Below are positions 50,070 to 58,917 of a stretch of 64,000 nt of DNA, piece after piece. This DNA is from an uncultured Clostridia bacterium (GTDB taxonomy: Bacteria; Bacillota; Clostridia; Christensenellales; CAG-917), in NCBI GenBank assembly GCA_944332815.1, contig CALVKQ010000005.1, positions 1 to 64,000 on the forward strand. Reading direction: 5' to 3'. The notes under the pieces are model-generated. The model saw only the letters and a list, made by a program, of their open reading frames with translations, was not told the DNA's origin and ran no database searches. Position 1 is the stretch's first letter. Each line of letters starts with the position of its first letter. The translations under genes were made by a program, and so were the position numbers.

Positions 50070-51156
50070 TTTTCTTCCACTCCTCGATGTTCAGAATAAA
50101 CTTGTCAAACAGTCTGATGGTGTCGCAGGGACCGGGCGCGCTCTCGGGATGGAACTGCACCGAGAACACGTAGTTCTTCTTGTCCTCGACGCCTTCCACC
50201 GTGCCGTCCAGCAGGTTGACGTGCGTGACGGAAAGCCCGGTGCCTTTCAGGGACTTTTCGTCCACGGCGTAGCTGTGGTTCTGCGCGGTGATCTCGATAA
50301 ACCCGGTCGTTTTGTCAAGTATGGGATGATTGCCGCCGCGGTGACCGAATTTCAATTTGTAAGTCTTCGCGCCGTACGCGAGGCAGATGACCTGATGCCC
50401 CATGCACACGCCCATCATGGGCACTTTGCCTTTGAGCGCTTTCACCAGCTGCGCCACTTCGGGGACATTGACGGGGTCCCCGGGACCGTTGCTGAGGAAC
50501 ACTCCGTCCGGCTTCAACGCCAGCACGTCTTCCGCGCTGATGGTGTGCGGCACCACGATGACGTTGCACCCTTTGTTGTTGAGGTTGCGCACCATCTGGT
50601 TCTTTATGCCGCAGTCCACCGCCACGACATTGTAACGGTGATTGGGGGTGCGGCTGTACCATCTCTTCTTGCACCCTGCGCGCTCCACCTGATCGGCGGG
50701 ATAGCTGTACTCCGCCAGCCTCTTCATCACCTCTTCGGTGGGGACGGACTCGTCGGTGAGGCAGGCTTTCATGGAACCTTTGTCGCGTATGGTGCGCACG
50801 AGCTTGCGCGTGTCTATGCCCTGTATGCCGGGCACTCCGTTCTCTTCCAACAGCTCCGAAAGCGTCTTGGTGTAACGGAAGTTGGAGGGCGCGTCGTTGT
50901 AATCGCGCACCACCATGGCTTTGAGCAGCAGATTTTTGCTCTCGTAGTCCTCGTCCGTGATGCCGTAGTTGCCGATGATGGGGTAAGACATCACTATGAT
51001 CTGATCGGTGTAGCTGGGGTCGGAGATTATCTCCTGATAGCCTGCCATGGAGGTGTTGAACACTATCTCCCCTATGGCTTCGGAGGAGGCTCCGAACCCG
51101 TAACCGACGTAAACGTCGCCGTTTTCCAGCACGAGTTTTCTCTTCACTCTTTCCAT
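50062..51156 (-). CDS. carA: Carbamoyl-phosphate synthase small subunit (glutaminase)
   Basis: 364 aa. Class I glutamine amidotransferase: nucleophile Cys in MGVCMGHQVICLAYG and the His-Glu pair in QFHPESAPGP. The N-terminal half has the small-subunit-specific domain (LENGDVYVGYGFGASSEAIGEIVFNTSMAGYQE). Feeds ammonia to CarB. It overlaps pyrC by 13 bases and carB by eight, so expression is tightly coupled. Confidence 0.97.
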   Translation of the reverse strand: MERVKRKLVLENGDVYVGYGFGASSEAIGEIVFNTSMAGYQEIISDPSYTDQIIVMSYPIIGNYGITDEDYESKNLLLKAMVVRDYNDAPSNFRYTKTLSELLEENGVPGIQGIDTRKLVRTIRDKGSMKACLTDESVPTEEVMKRLAEYSYPADQVERAGCKKRWYSRTPNHRYNVVAVDCGIKNQMVRNLNNKGCNVIVVPHTISAEDVLALKPDGVFLSNGPGDPVNVPEVAQLVKALKGKVPMMGVCMGHQVICLAYGAKTYKLKFGHRGGNHPILDKTTGFIEITAQNHSYAVDEKSLKGTGLSVTHVNLLDGTVEGVEDKKNYVFSVQFHPESAPGPCDTIRLFDKFILNIEEWKKNA

Positions 51157-52391
51157 ATGATCTCTCCGTTATGTATGGTCATTATGTTTTTTCCTTTGAC
51201 TGTCCGCCCTTCGAAGGGGGTGCTGCTGCCTTTGGAAGCGCTATCCTTCCCTCTCACCGTCCATTCGCGGTCAAGGTCGAACACCGCAAGTTCCGCGCGG
51301 CAGCCGTCGCAGATGTCCCCACCCGGCAGCCCGAACCTCTTCGCGGGGGCGGAGGACATGGCTTGCACCAGCCTGTGCAGGGTGACGACCCCTTTTTTCA
51401 CCAGCTCGGTGTACAACACGGGGAAGGCGAACTCCAAGCCTATGACGCCCATCGGGCTGTCCTTCAACCCACGGGACTTTTCCTCGTCGGAATGGGGCGC
51501 GTGGTCGGTCGCCACCATATCCACGGTGCCGTCCGCCAACCCCTCGCGCAGGGCGGCTCTGTCCTCCTCCGTACGCAGAGGAGGGTTCATCTTGAACCTG
51601 CCCTCCTCGCGGATATCCTCCTCCGTCAGCACGAGATAATGGGGCGCGGTTTCGCAAGTGACGTCCACCCCCCTCGCCTTCGCGCGGCGGATGATGTCCA
51701 CGCTCTCCTTGGTGGACACATGGCAGACGTGATACGCCGCTCCCGTTTCCTCGGCGAGCGCGACGTCGCGCTCCACCATCCTCCATTCGCTTTCGGAAGA
51801 GATGCCCTTGTGCCCGTGCGCCGCGGCATACGCGCCGTCGTGGATATATCCGCCCGAAAGCAGGCTCTCCACCTCGCAGTGCGCGGCGATCACTTTGCCG
51901 CACGCGGAAGCGCGCAACATGGCTTCGCGCATGAGAGAAGCGTTCTGCACCCCTTTCCCGTCGTCCGAAAACGCCGCGACGTAAGGCGCCATCCCTTCTA
52001 TGTCCGCAAGTTCCTGCCCCTTTTCGCCGACGGTGAGCGCTCCGTAGGGATAGACCCCCGTCCTCGCCGTCCTCGCGATGATGTCCAGCTCCTCTTTAAG
52101 GTGAGGGAGGCTGTCGGGCACGGGAGAGAGATTGGGCATGGCGAGCAACGCGGTGTAACCTGCGCGCGCTCCGCTCTCGCTGCCCGTGGCTATGCTCTCC
52201 TTATAAAAAAAACCCGGCTCTCGCAGATGAACGTGTACGTCTGCAAGACCGGGGAAGATGACTTTGCCGTCTATCGCGTCGTCCTGAACTGCGACAGAGG
52301 GAGAGAGGAACACTTTTCCGTCCGACACTGTCACGGTGCCTTTCCTGAACCCACTGGTCGTATAGTAAACGGCGTTTTCAAAGACGAGCAT
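51144..52391 (-). CDS. pyrC: Dihydroorotase
   Basis: 415 aa, class I-type amidohydrolase length. Cyclises carbamoyl aspartate. Metal ligands are in DVHVHLREPGF near residue 50. AHCEVESLLSG, YHVCHVSTKESVDII and TDHAPHSDEEK supply the further His/Asp ligands. First gene of the UMP operon; GGGAG lies before the ATG, and the promoter at 52415-52442 gives a leader of only about 17 bases. Confidence 0.96.
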   Translation of the reverse strand: MLVFENAVYYTTSGFRKGTVTVSDGKVFLSPSVAVQDDAIDGKVIFPGLADVHVHLREPGFFYKESIATGSESGARAGYTALLAMPNLSPVPDSLPHLKEELDIIARTARTGVYPYGALTVGEKGQELADIEGMAPYVAAFSDDGKGVQNASLMREAMLRASACGKVIAAHCEVESLLSGGYIHDGAYAAAHGHKGISSESEWRMVERDVALAEETGAAYHVCHVSTKESVDIIRRAKARGVDVTCETAPHYLVLTEEDIREEGRFKMNPPLRTEEDRAALREGLADGTVDMVATDHAPHSDEEKSRGLKDSPMGVIGLEFAFPVLYTELVKKGVVTLHRLVQAMSSAPAKRFGLPGGDICDGCRAELAVFDLDREWTVRGKDSASKGSSTPFEGRTVKGKNIMTIHNGEIIWKE

Positions 52392-52414
52392 TTGTTTCTC
52401 CCTAAATTTTTTCC

Positions 52415-52442
52415 ATTATATCACACGCACGCGCGAATGCAA
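52415..52442 (-). promoter_or_regulatory. UMP operon promoter
   Basis: On the minus strand, TTGCAT (complement of 52437-52442), a 16-base spacer, TATAAT (complement of 52415-52420). Predicted transcription starts about 17 bases before pyrC, leaving no room for a PyrR-type attenuator. The space 52443-52602 holds nothing else recognisable. Confidence 0.75.
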
Positions 52443-52604
52443 GCGGAATGACCCCATTTTTTGTCAGATTTTTTTGCTCTGCGGCAGCCTGCCCCGAACG
52501 GACTTTCCCTCTCTTCCGAAAGGGAAAACCTCGCCGCCGAAGAGCGCGGACAAAGCCGTGCGCGCGATATGCTGTCGCGGCGCGTCGTCTGCCGACGGCA
52601 TGAA

Positions 52605-52635
52605 AAAAGAGGGCTTGCGATGCAAGCCCTCTTTT
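52605..52635 (-). terminator. Rho-independent terminator
   Basis: AAAAGAGGGCTTGC (52605-52618) pairs with GCAAGCCCTCTTTT (52622-52635); on the minus strand it follows the 659-aa membrane-protein gene. Confidence 0.92.
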
Positions 52636-52642
52636 GTTCCGA

Positions 52643-54622
52643 TCATTCGTTGACTTCGGTGGGAGGCACGTCCTCGGGCATAGACTCGGGAGCCGCCTCT
52701 TCCGCAGCCACGGGAGCGCCCGTATCCGCGTACGCATCATGCGCGTGCGCATCATATGCGTCGTTCGCGTATGCGTCATATGCGTTCTGCTCCGCCTCTG
52801 CGGTTTCGGCGTCGTCCGTGGCAACGCTCTCACCCGTGGCGGCAGCCGCCGCGAGTTGCGCGTTCTCCTTGACGTCCTTCTTGACACGGGACTTTATCTC
52901 ACGGCACATGCCTGCGGCAAACGCCATGAGCACGGACACCGCGCCGAAGATGTACAGCCATTCACGCAGGGACATGACGCTGATGACCGCGAACAGCAGG
53001 TTGTTGGACTCCATCCAGGTCATGTACTGATAGCCGTGCATGCCCACTTCCACGTTGGTGGGGGAGATGGAGATCTCAAGCGCGCCGGCGTCGTTCATTG
53101 CCAGGTTGAGGAAGAGCCCTGCGCCGCCCGTCGCTTCCATGATGACGTCGGTGATGCCTTGCAGCAGCCCGTCAACAAGGGAGAGGAGGTCGGACTGTAT
53201 CAACAGCGTCAACAGGTCGGGCAGACCCTGACTGTTCAAAAACTCGCCGAGCGTCATGGGCTCTTTCAGGAACTCGAGCGCACCCACAATGAAACTAAGA
53301 TTATCAGGAACAAGACCGGCGATCATATCCACGAGTCCGCCGAGGTTAAGCACGACATCGCTTATCGCCGCGACGTCCATGTTCTTGCCGTCCATGTCAA
53401 GGATGCTCCACTTCCTGGGGGCGCGGATATAACCGCCTCCGGAGGGTTCGCCGTCCTTAAGGGTGGGCATTATGACTGCGCCCTTGTCGTAGCCTTCGAG
53501 GGAGGTCTGCAACACCGCCGCGGTCTTTTCTTTGTTCCATTTAAGGATGGAGGGATCCTCTTCTGCGGCAGCCAGTATGGCGTCCACTTCCTCGGGCAGA
53601 TACAGCTCGAGATAGAAGGTGCCGTCGGGTTCCACGATGTTGCCGTATTCGTCAACGTATGCGACGTCTTCCGTGTAGGTGTAGCCGGTGTCCAACAGCA
53701 GTCTGATGACGACGGGCACGGTCATCCTGCCCGAAGTGGCGAAAAGGATCATCGCGTCGTCATAGGTCAGATAGCCGTCGCTTTTGAGGCTGGCATAGTT
53801 GTTCTCATAGAGTTCCGCTATCCTCGGATTGCTCATGCCCTCTTCGACGAGTTTGCTGAACTGGGGATAGACGGTCTGCGCGATGGCGTGCGCCATGCCA
53901 AGACGTTCGCTGTTGCCGATGCCTTCCACATCGGGGTTGAGCAGCGCATAGCTTATGTCGGTCATGACGTACTCCTGATAGATGAAATCGAAGAGTTCGT
54001 CATAGTAAGGACGCGCGTCGAGGTCGAAGTAAGTATCTTCATACTGCGCAGGAGTCATCTTCTTGATGGTGCTCGTGATCTCCTTTGCCTGGCTCTTGAC
54101 CTTGGTGTTGGCTTTCAGCGCGTCGTAATCGTATGTCGGCGAATAGTTGCCGTTCATCATATTCAGCATGATGAACTTGCGATCCAGCGAAGCGTTGAAA
54201 TCCGCCTGCTCCTCCGCGAGTTTGGAGTTGCTCAGATCCTCATAGAACAGAGTGCTGGCCGTGAGCTGCGCGAGAACGTCGGGCAGTATGACGTCGAGCA
54301 GCACCGCGATGAAAGAGGTGAGCATGATCGCCGCGACTATGATGGAAACCGTCTGCATAAGGATGGTGCGCTTGCTCTTCTTGCGAAGGGAAATGCACAT
54401 GACCACTATGACGAACACCAGGCACAGCACGCCGGCGAGGATGACGCCGACAAAGGGCCAGAAGGAGTAATACGGGACCATCTCATACGTCTTCACGCAG
54501 AACACTGCGGAGAGTATGACTATGAGCGGCAGGCTCAGGATATAGAACAGGACTTCGAGGACTGTGAGCCCGGCTATCTTGCCGGAGAATTGCTTCTTGT
54601 TTTCGGCTTTGGCTTTACTCAT
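52643..54622 (-). CDS. Large membrane protein of unknown function, 659 aa
   Basis: Not recognised. Three N-terminal hydrophobic segments (about 20-45, 52-80 and 90-115) precede an extracytoplasmic region of about 440 residues with no enzyme motif. A GMHGY sequence near 560 is followed by a membrane segment (about 580-605). The alanine/acid-rich tail has Tyr-Asp-Ala repeats (NAYDAYANDAYDAHAHDAY). Helix layout, the GMHGY motif before the last membrane segment and the tail parallel the upstream neighbour, so the two are probable divergent paralogues acting as a pair. ATG 54622 follows GGAGG and lies two bases after the previous stop. An apparent GTG six bases earlier is too close to that RBS. 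Confidence 0.7.
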   Translation of the reverse strand: MSKAKAENKKQFSGKIAGLTVLEVLFYILSLPLIVILSAVFCVKTYEMVPYYSFWPFVGVILAGVLCLVFVIVVMCISLRKKSKRTILMQTVSIIVAAIMLTSFIAVLLDVILPDVLAQLTASTLFYEDLSNSKLAEEQADFNASLDRKFIMLNMMNGNYSPTYDYDALKANTKVKSQAKEITSTIKKMTPAQYEDTYFDLDARPYYDELFDFIYQEYVMTDISYALLNPDVEGIGNSERLGMAHAIAQTVYPQFSKLVEEGMSNPRIAELYENNYASLKSDGYLTYDDAMILFATSGRMTVPVVIRLLLDTGYTYTEDVAYVDEYGNIVEPDGTFYLELYLPEEVDAILAAAEEDPSILKWNKEKTAAVLQTSLEGYDKGAVIMPTLKDGEPSGGGYIRAPRKWSILDMDGKNMDVAAISDVVLNLGGLVDMIAGLVPDNLSFIVGALEFLKEPMTLGEFLNSQGLPDLLTLLIQSDLLSLVDGLLQGITDVIMEATGGAGLFLNLAMNDAGALEISISPTNVEVGMHGYQYMTWMESNNLLFAVISVMSLREWLYIFGAVSVLMAFAAGMCREIKSRVKKDVKENAQLAAAAATGESVATDDAETAEAEQNAYDAYANDAYDAHAHDAYADTGAPVAAEEAAPESMPEDVPPTEVNE

Positions 54623-54624
54623 CT

Positions 54625-57210
54625 TCACAGCACCTCCTTATCGTTTTCGCTTAAATCAAGTGGCGCGGTGTCCTCCCCGGAGGGCATATCCGCCGCTTGT
54701 TGCACGTCCGCAGCCTGCGGAGCTTCCTCCGCCGCCGTGGGCTCTGCCGTCACCGCGTCCGCAGCGCCGTCTGCCTGCGCGCCGCCTGCGGCTTCCTCGG
54801 CTTTTCTCTCTTTCTTGCTCTTTTTCGCGACCTCCTGTCCGGTGGCGTAGAGCATCTCTTTCTCCGCCGCAACGCCGCTCAGGATGATGAAGAGCAACAC
54901 GAAGGGCAGGAAGCACACCAGGCATTCCCTCACGCCGAGGAGAGGATAGAGCCATCTCTTGTAGGAGAGCTCCGCCTTGAAGAGCACGACTTCCTCATAG
55001 CTTGCCGGCACCGTTGCGGAATAGGACCCGTCGCCCAGCGTGTCGCCCGAAATGAGGGATGTGCCCGGGATGAGGGTGGAGCCGACTATATAACCGTGCA
55101 TACCGCCTTCATACACCGCTCTGTCGTAGAGGGAGAGCATCTCCGCGTACTCGACGGTTTCGTTTTTATATTCGTTTTCCGCATACGCGCCGAAGCCGGT
55201 GATGCCTGCATTCGCGTACGCTTCGTCGCCGTACAGAGCGGCGATCGCCTCGTCATAGAAGTTGTAGACGGGCATTATCTCTGCGCTGGAATACCAATAA
55301 AGCATATTCAGCACGTTGCCGACCACGCCGTACAGCATATCCGCAGTGGAGGTCTGCACGGTGACCTGACCGTTGCCTTCCGTCACGGTGTCGAAGGTGA
55401 ACAGGGAGAAGATGTCCCCGAGGGTGGGGATGAGCCCCTGCACTATGCCGACGATGGTGCCGACAATGCCGATGACATCATGCTCGCTGCCGCCGTTTAT
55501 GGCGTCGTAAACGATCTCCGCAACGCTCGCGTAATAGACGGGATCCGTGCCGTTCTCGCCGCCGCCGGTGGTGTAACGCACGAGTTGGGCGTTTGCCACC
55601 AGACCGTCAAGCAGAGGGGAAAGACCGTCGATAAGACGGGAGTCCAGACCGAGCCGGATGGTTTCCGTGACGCCGAGCCCCGCGCCGCCGAGGGAGATGG
55701 TGATCACTCTCTCGCCGCCGAAATCATCGGAGGGCGCGACTTCCGCGGTGACGCTTATGTTGGGCACCGCGTCGGGTTTGATAACGGTTCCACCTTGGTC
55801 GTTCGTTGTCAGATCCTCCTGAGTATAAACGTACACATACAATCCGTTTCCTTCCGCATTGGCGCCGGCAACGATTTTGGGGTCTGTCAACGCCATCCCA
55901 AGAACGCCGCCGACGAGGTCGAGCAGGTTGCCGAACTGGTCGCCGAGTTTGTCGCCGATCGCCATGCCGAGTGCGTCGAGGACGCCGCGCAGTTCATCCG
56001 TGGTGAGGGAGTACTTCGCCGCGATCTCGTCCTGACGGGAGTACAGCCACTTCTCGTAATCGGAGGCTTCGCCTTCGGTGTAGTAGTAGTCGAGCATCTG
56101 CTGCGCCGCGAGCTTTATCTCCGCATCGGAGGGGATGGAGCCCGACGCGAGCGTGACCTCGTTGGAGATCTCCGTCATCCTCTGCTGAGTGTAGTAGTAA
56201 TCTTCGAGTATTTCCAGCGCAACGTCTATGCCGAACACGTAACCGTCGGAGAGGTTGCCGTTGGAGTTATAGGACGCGTAACCGTAAATGCCGTCGCGCA
56301 TCTCCGCCTTTGCGGAAGTGCGGTAATACAAGCCGTTGGTCACATTGAAATAATAATCGTTGAAATCTTTCGTGATGGTGGGCTCACCGTCTGCGGAACT
56401 GCCCTCCCAGTACTTGACTCTGACGCCCACGCCGTTCTTTTCGTCGATGGTCTTGGTCGTCACGACGGCGACGACGTTGCCGGAGTCGTCCCTGACGTAA
56501 GTGGTGAGCTCGTTTTCGGCGTCGCCTTTGACCAGCCTGTCTTCTATGGCGCTTTCGTTTTCAAACACGGCGATGCCTTTGCCGTTCTCGTAAAGGAAAA
56601 GGTCGCCGTAGGTCACGGGCGCGTTGGAAGTGTTGTTCACCGCCGGGCCCTTGGTGCCGCCGTACATCCCTATCTTGTACGTGTTGAGGAAGTTCTCCAC
56701 CCCTGTGACGAAGTAATAGTTGTTGCTTTCGTACTTGCCGCTCGGGGTCCAGCTTGCGCTGGTCCTGGTGTAGAAGTGCCCTTTCTCGTCCTCGTAACTC
56801 GCCAATGTCACCCCTTCCGGCAGCGACTGCTGGATCTGATCCAGTTTGACGGGGATAGCAAGGTCCATCACCACGACGGGCACCAACATGACAACGAGCG
56901 TCACTATGCCGACAAGCAAAGTGCGCGCGCGCCTGTTCTTGACCGTCTTGACGAGGACGATGTGGACGATGGCTATCAGAAGCCATACTCCTGCCGCCAC
57001 CCATACGCCATAAAGCGCCGTCCCGTTGAACAGCACTTTCATGCTTGCGAACAGTTCCGTTTCAGCCATGCCGGCGTAGGCTAATTCGCCCGCGTATTCG
57101 GTGGCTGCCGTCAGAACGACCGCAAGTGCGAAGAGAGGCAGACCAAGGCAGTAAAAGACAACTTTCAACGTACGGAAAAGTTTAACCTTGTTCTTGCTGC
57201 GCTGATCCAT
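54625..57210 (-). CDS. Large membrane protein of unknown function, 861 aa
   Basis: Not recognised. N-terminal helices at about 12-35, 55-80 and 90-115 precede an extracytoplasmic region of about 650 residues, rich in Tyr/Gly/Asp, with no known motif. It carries a GGMHGY motif and then a final membrane segment (CLVCFLPFVLLFIILSG). A lysine-rich then alanine/glutamate-rich cytosolic tail follows. The layout parallels the 659-aa neighbour. ATG 57210 has AAGGAG eight bases upstream; a 37-codon upstream extension lacks an RBS. It lies 120 bases downstream of a lipoprotein gene on the same strand, and the three may act together at the cell surface. Confidence 0.7.
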   Translation of the reverse strand: MDQRSKNKVKLFRTLKVVFYCLGLPLFALAVVLTAATEYAGELAYAGMAETELFASMKVLFNGTALYGVWVAAGVWLLIAIVHIVLVKTVKNRRARTLLVGIVTLVVMLVPVVVMDLAIPVKLDQIQQSLPEGVTLASYEDEKGHFYTRTSASWTPSGKYESNNYYFVTGVENFLNTYKIGMYGGTKGPAVNNTSNAPVTYGDLFLYENGKGIAVFENESAIEDRLVKGDAENELTTYVRDDSGNVVAVVTTKTIDEKNGVGVRVKYWEGSSADGEPTITKDFNDYYFNVTNGLYYRTSAKAEMRDGIYGYASYNSNGNLSDGYVFGIDVALEILEDYYYTQQRMTEISNEVTLASGSIPSDAEIKLAAQQMLDYYYTEGEASDYEKWLYSRQDEIAAKYSLTTDELRGVLDALGMAIGDKLGDQFGNLLDLVGGVLGMALTDPKIVAGANAEGNGLYVYVYTQEDLTTNDQGGTVIKPDAVPNISVTAEVAPSDDFGGERVITISLGGAGLGVTETIRLGLDSRLIDGLSPLLDGLVANAQLVRYTTGGGENGTDPVYYASVAEIVYDAINGGSEHDVIGIVGTIVGIVQGLIPTLGDIFSLFTFDTVTEGNGQVTVQTSTADMLYGVVGNVLNMLYWYSSAEIMPVYNFYDEAIAALYGDEAYANAGITGFGAYAENEYKNETVEYAEMLSLYDRAVYEGGMHGYIVGSTLIPGTSLISGDTLGDGSYSATVPASYEEVVLFKAELSYKRWLYPLLGVRECLVCFLPFVLLFIILSGVAAEKEMLYATGQEVAKKSKKERKAEEAAGGAQADGAADAVTAEPTAAEEAPQAADVQQAADMPSGEDTAPLDLSENDKEVL

Positions 57211-57330
57211 AGATACATCTCCTTTTTTTACCTGCGCAGAGGACAGAGCCCTAAGCCCGTCCTCCGTTGATACCGGTTCCGCGGCAAAAAGCCGCATTCC
57301 CCTTTCCGTGCGCCCTGCCATTATCGGCGC

Positions 57331-58176
57331 TTATTCTTCACCGCCGTCTTCACGGTGTTCGTCCTCGATGGACCACAGATTCACGGGTTCGTCCGCGGAC
57401 TCCGCTTCGGCTGCGGCTTGCTGTTCCTCTTGAGCTTTCGCTTTCTTCTTCTTTTTGACCACGACCACTGTCACCACGATAGCCGCTATCACCACCACTA
57501 TCACCGCGACCGCGATGCCGATGATGCCGCCCAGCCCTATTCCGCCGGGATCGGGAGGTGCGACTATCACGCCGCCGGAGCCGAGATCCTCCGCACCCGT
57601 AGGAGGCTTAAAACGGAATGTCATTGTGACGAGGTTGATGTCGGCGGCGCCGATAAGTTCGCCGAACATGCCCGCGCCTCTGGCTTTGATGATGTACGCC
57701 CCGTCCTCATCGGGCTCCAGCGCCACCCAGTTGTTTTTGCCGGCGTCGTTGCCGTCCGCGTCCAGCAAAGTCACGTTCGCGGGATCGTATATGCTCGGGT
57801 TCGGATCGTCCTCGGGCTCGCTCGCCACATACGCTTCCTTGTCGTACAGCTTGATGTGCAGAGTGGAAGTGCCTACCTCGCCTTCGAAGTAATACTCGCC
57901 TTGACACCAGTTCAGGTTGTTGTTGCCGGGGAAAGTCGCCACGGCGCCTCCCACTATTATACTCCAACGCGTTTCGCTGTAAAAGTTCAGGGCTGCGGTG
58001 CTTTTCCCTCCGAGGAGCGCCACCGCGTCATCGGTATCCATCCAAGTGGTGGTGGCATACCACGCCCCGTCAGGCTCCGCCTCGGCGTAAGCGACAGCGT
58101 CATTGCATGCAACAAAAGCGAACAGAGATATCGCAACGACTGCGATCAAAACGATTCCGAAAAACGTTTTTTTCAT
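57331..58176 (-). CDS. Lipoprotein or surface protein with C-terminal membrane anchor
   Basis: 281 aa. The signal peptide (KKTFFGIVLIAVVAISLFAF) ends in VACND, a lipobox-like site. The outside domain (about 30-205) is beta-rich and acidic. A Gly-rich linker (GSGGVIVAPPDPGGIGLGG) leads to a strong transmembrane helix (about 217-245) and KKKKKAK stop-transfer. The alanine/glutamate-rich cytosolic tail resembles those of the two large membrane proteins downstream. Having both a lipobox and a C-terminal helix is unusual; the Cys may be incidental. ATG 58176 follows GGGGG; an upstream start at 58269 has no support. Confidence 0.7.
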   Translation of the reverse strand: MKKTFFGIVLIAVVAISLFAFVACNDAVAYAEAEPDGAWYATTTWMDTDDAVALLGGKSTAALNFYSETRWSIIVGGAVATFPGNNNLNWCQGEYYFEGEVGTSTLHIKLYDKEAYVASEPEDDPNPSIYDPANVTLLDADGNDAGKNNWVALEPDEDGAYIIKARGAGMFGELIGAADINLVTMTFRFKPPTGAEDLGSGGVIVAPPDPGGIGLGGIIGIAVAVIVVVIAAIVVTVVVVKKKKKAKAQEEQQAAAEAESADEPVNLWSIEDEHREDGGEE

Positions 58177-58516
58177 ATATCCCCCGATCCTGCCGACTTC
58201 AAGCGTCGACAAACAGCGCCGAATACTTTTCGACTGTTTCATATTATCACACGCGAGCGTATATGACAAGATATATTTTTCGTACTTAATGTTAATTTAA
58301 TCTTTCGCGCTATCCCCCTCTCCTTTCTTCGGCTGTATGTTTATCTCCGCGCGCGTGACGAAATTTATTATACGCGCGCATGACAGCTCGCCTTCCGCGG
58401 CTTTCCCCTTAGGCTTTCTTCCGCGCCAAAAACCGTGTTTACCTTTCAAATCGTCCTTATAAACATCGTCTTCACGCAATGTCTGCACGCCGTACGTCCG
58501 CCGCTCCGTCTGCCAC

Positions 58517-58745
58517 GCTCTCTCCTCCGTCACGATAGAAAACGGCGTGGCATCGATCGGCGACCAAGCATTCTTCGACACCGATATTTCCGAAATCACG
58601 ATCCCTTCTTCCGTAAAGACCATGGGATACGCCGTCTTCGGCAAAAATTCGCAGATCACCATGGTGCACTGCATGTTCCCCTCCCTGCCGAGCGGATGGG
58701 ATCCCGACCGGTTCAGCGGAGGCGCTCACGGATCGCCGGACATCC
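58517..58745 (+). pseudogene. Remnant of a BspA-type leucine-rich-repeat surface protein
   Basis: The plus frame reads LSSVTIENGVASIGDQAFF, DTDISEITIPSSVKTMGY, AVFGKNSQITMVHCMF and LPSGWDPDRFSGG. This is the LRR_5 pattern (alternating VTIxxGVxSIGxxAF and ITIPSSVKxxGY) plus the family's C-terminal segment. It has no start codon with RBS and no own stop; the frame runs into the antisense of gyrA. Only one to two repeat units remain, so it is a decayed fragment, probably of a much longer surface protein. Confidence 0.7.
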
Positions 58746-58820
58746 CGTATGAGTGGATGCCAGATCTGTCTGACAACGGCGGAAGCCGCGCCATAAACGG
58801 AGCGGTTCCGATGAAAAAGC

Positions 58821-58847
58821 AAAACGCGGAGTTAAACTCCGCGTTTT
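58821..58847 (-). terminator. gyrA terminator
   Basis: AAAACGCGGAGTT (58821-58833) pairs perfectly with 58835-58847 around one base, with flanking T/A runs that could work in both directions. Confidence 0.9.
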
Positions 58848-58917
58848 GTGCATTTTATCAGGCTGTTTTGCGGTTTGATGATGTTTCGTCGCAGGAGCGG
58901 AACGGCGTTTCCTTCCG

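Larger units (their letters stand above)
58177..58917. other. Intergenic stretch with gene remnant and gyrA terminator
   Basis: About 740 bases without an intact gene. It holds an AT-rich promoter zone for the lipoprotein (58177-58290), a plus-strand leucine-rich-repeat remnant (about 58517-58745) and the gyrA terminator (58821-58847). Confidence 0.7.

Noticed and set aside
47067..50099. A 1010-codon plus-strand open frame over carB
   Set aside because: Antisense shadow of carB, whose full-length motifs are on the minus strand.
58297..58674. A 125-codon minus-strand gene
   Set aside because: No RBS, and the opposite strand shows the leucine-rich-repeat pattern over the same bases.
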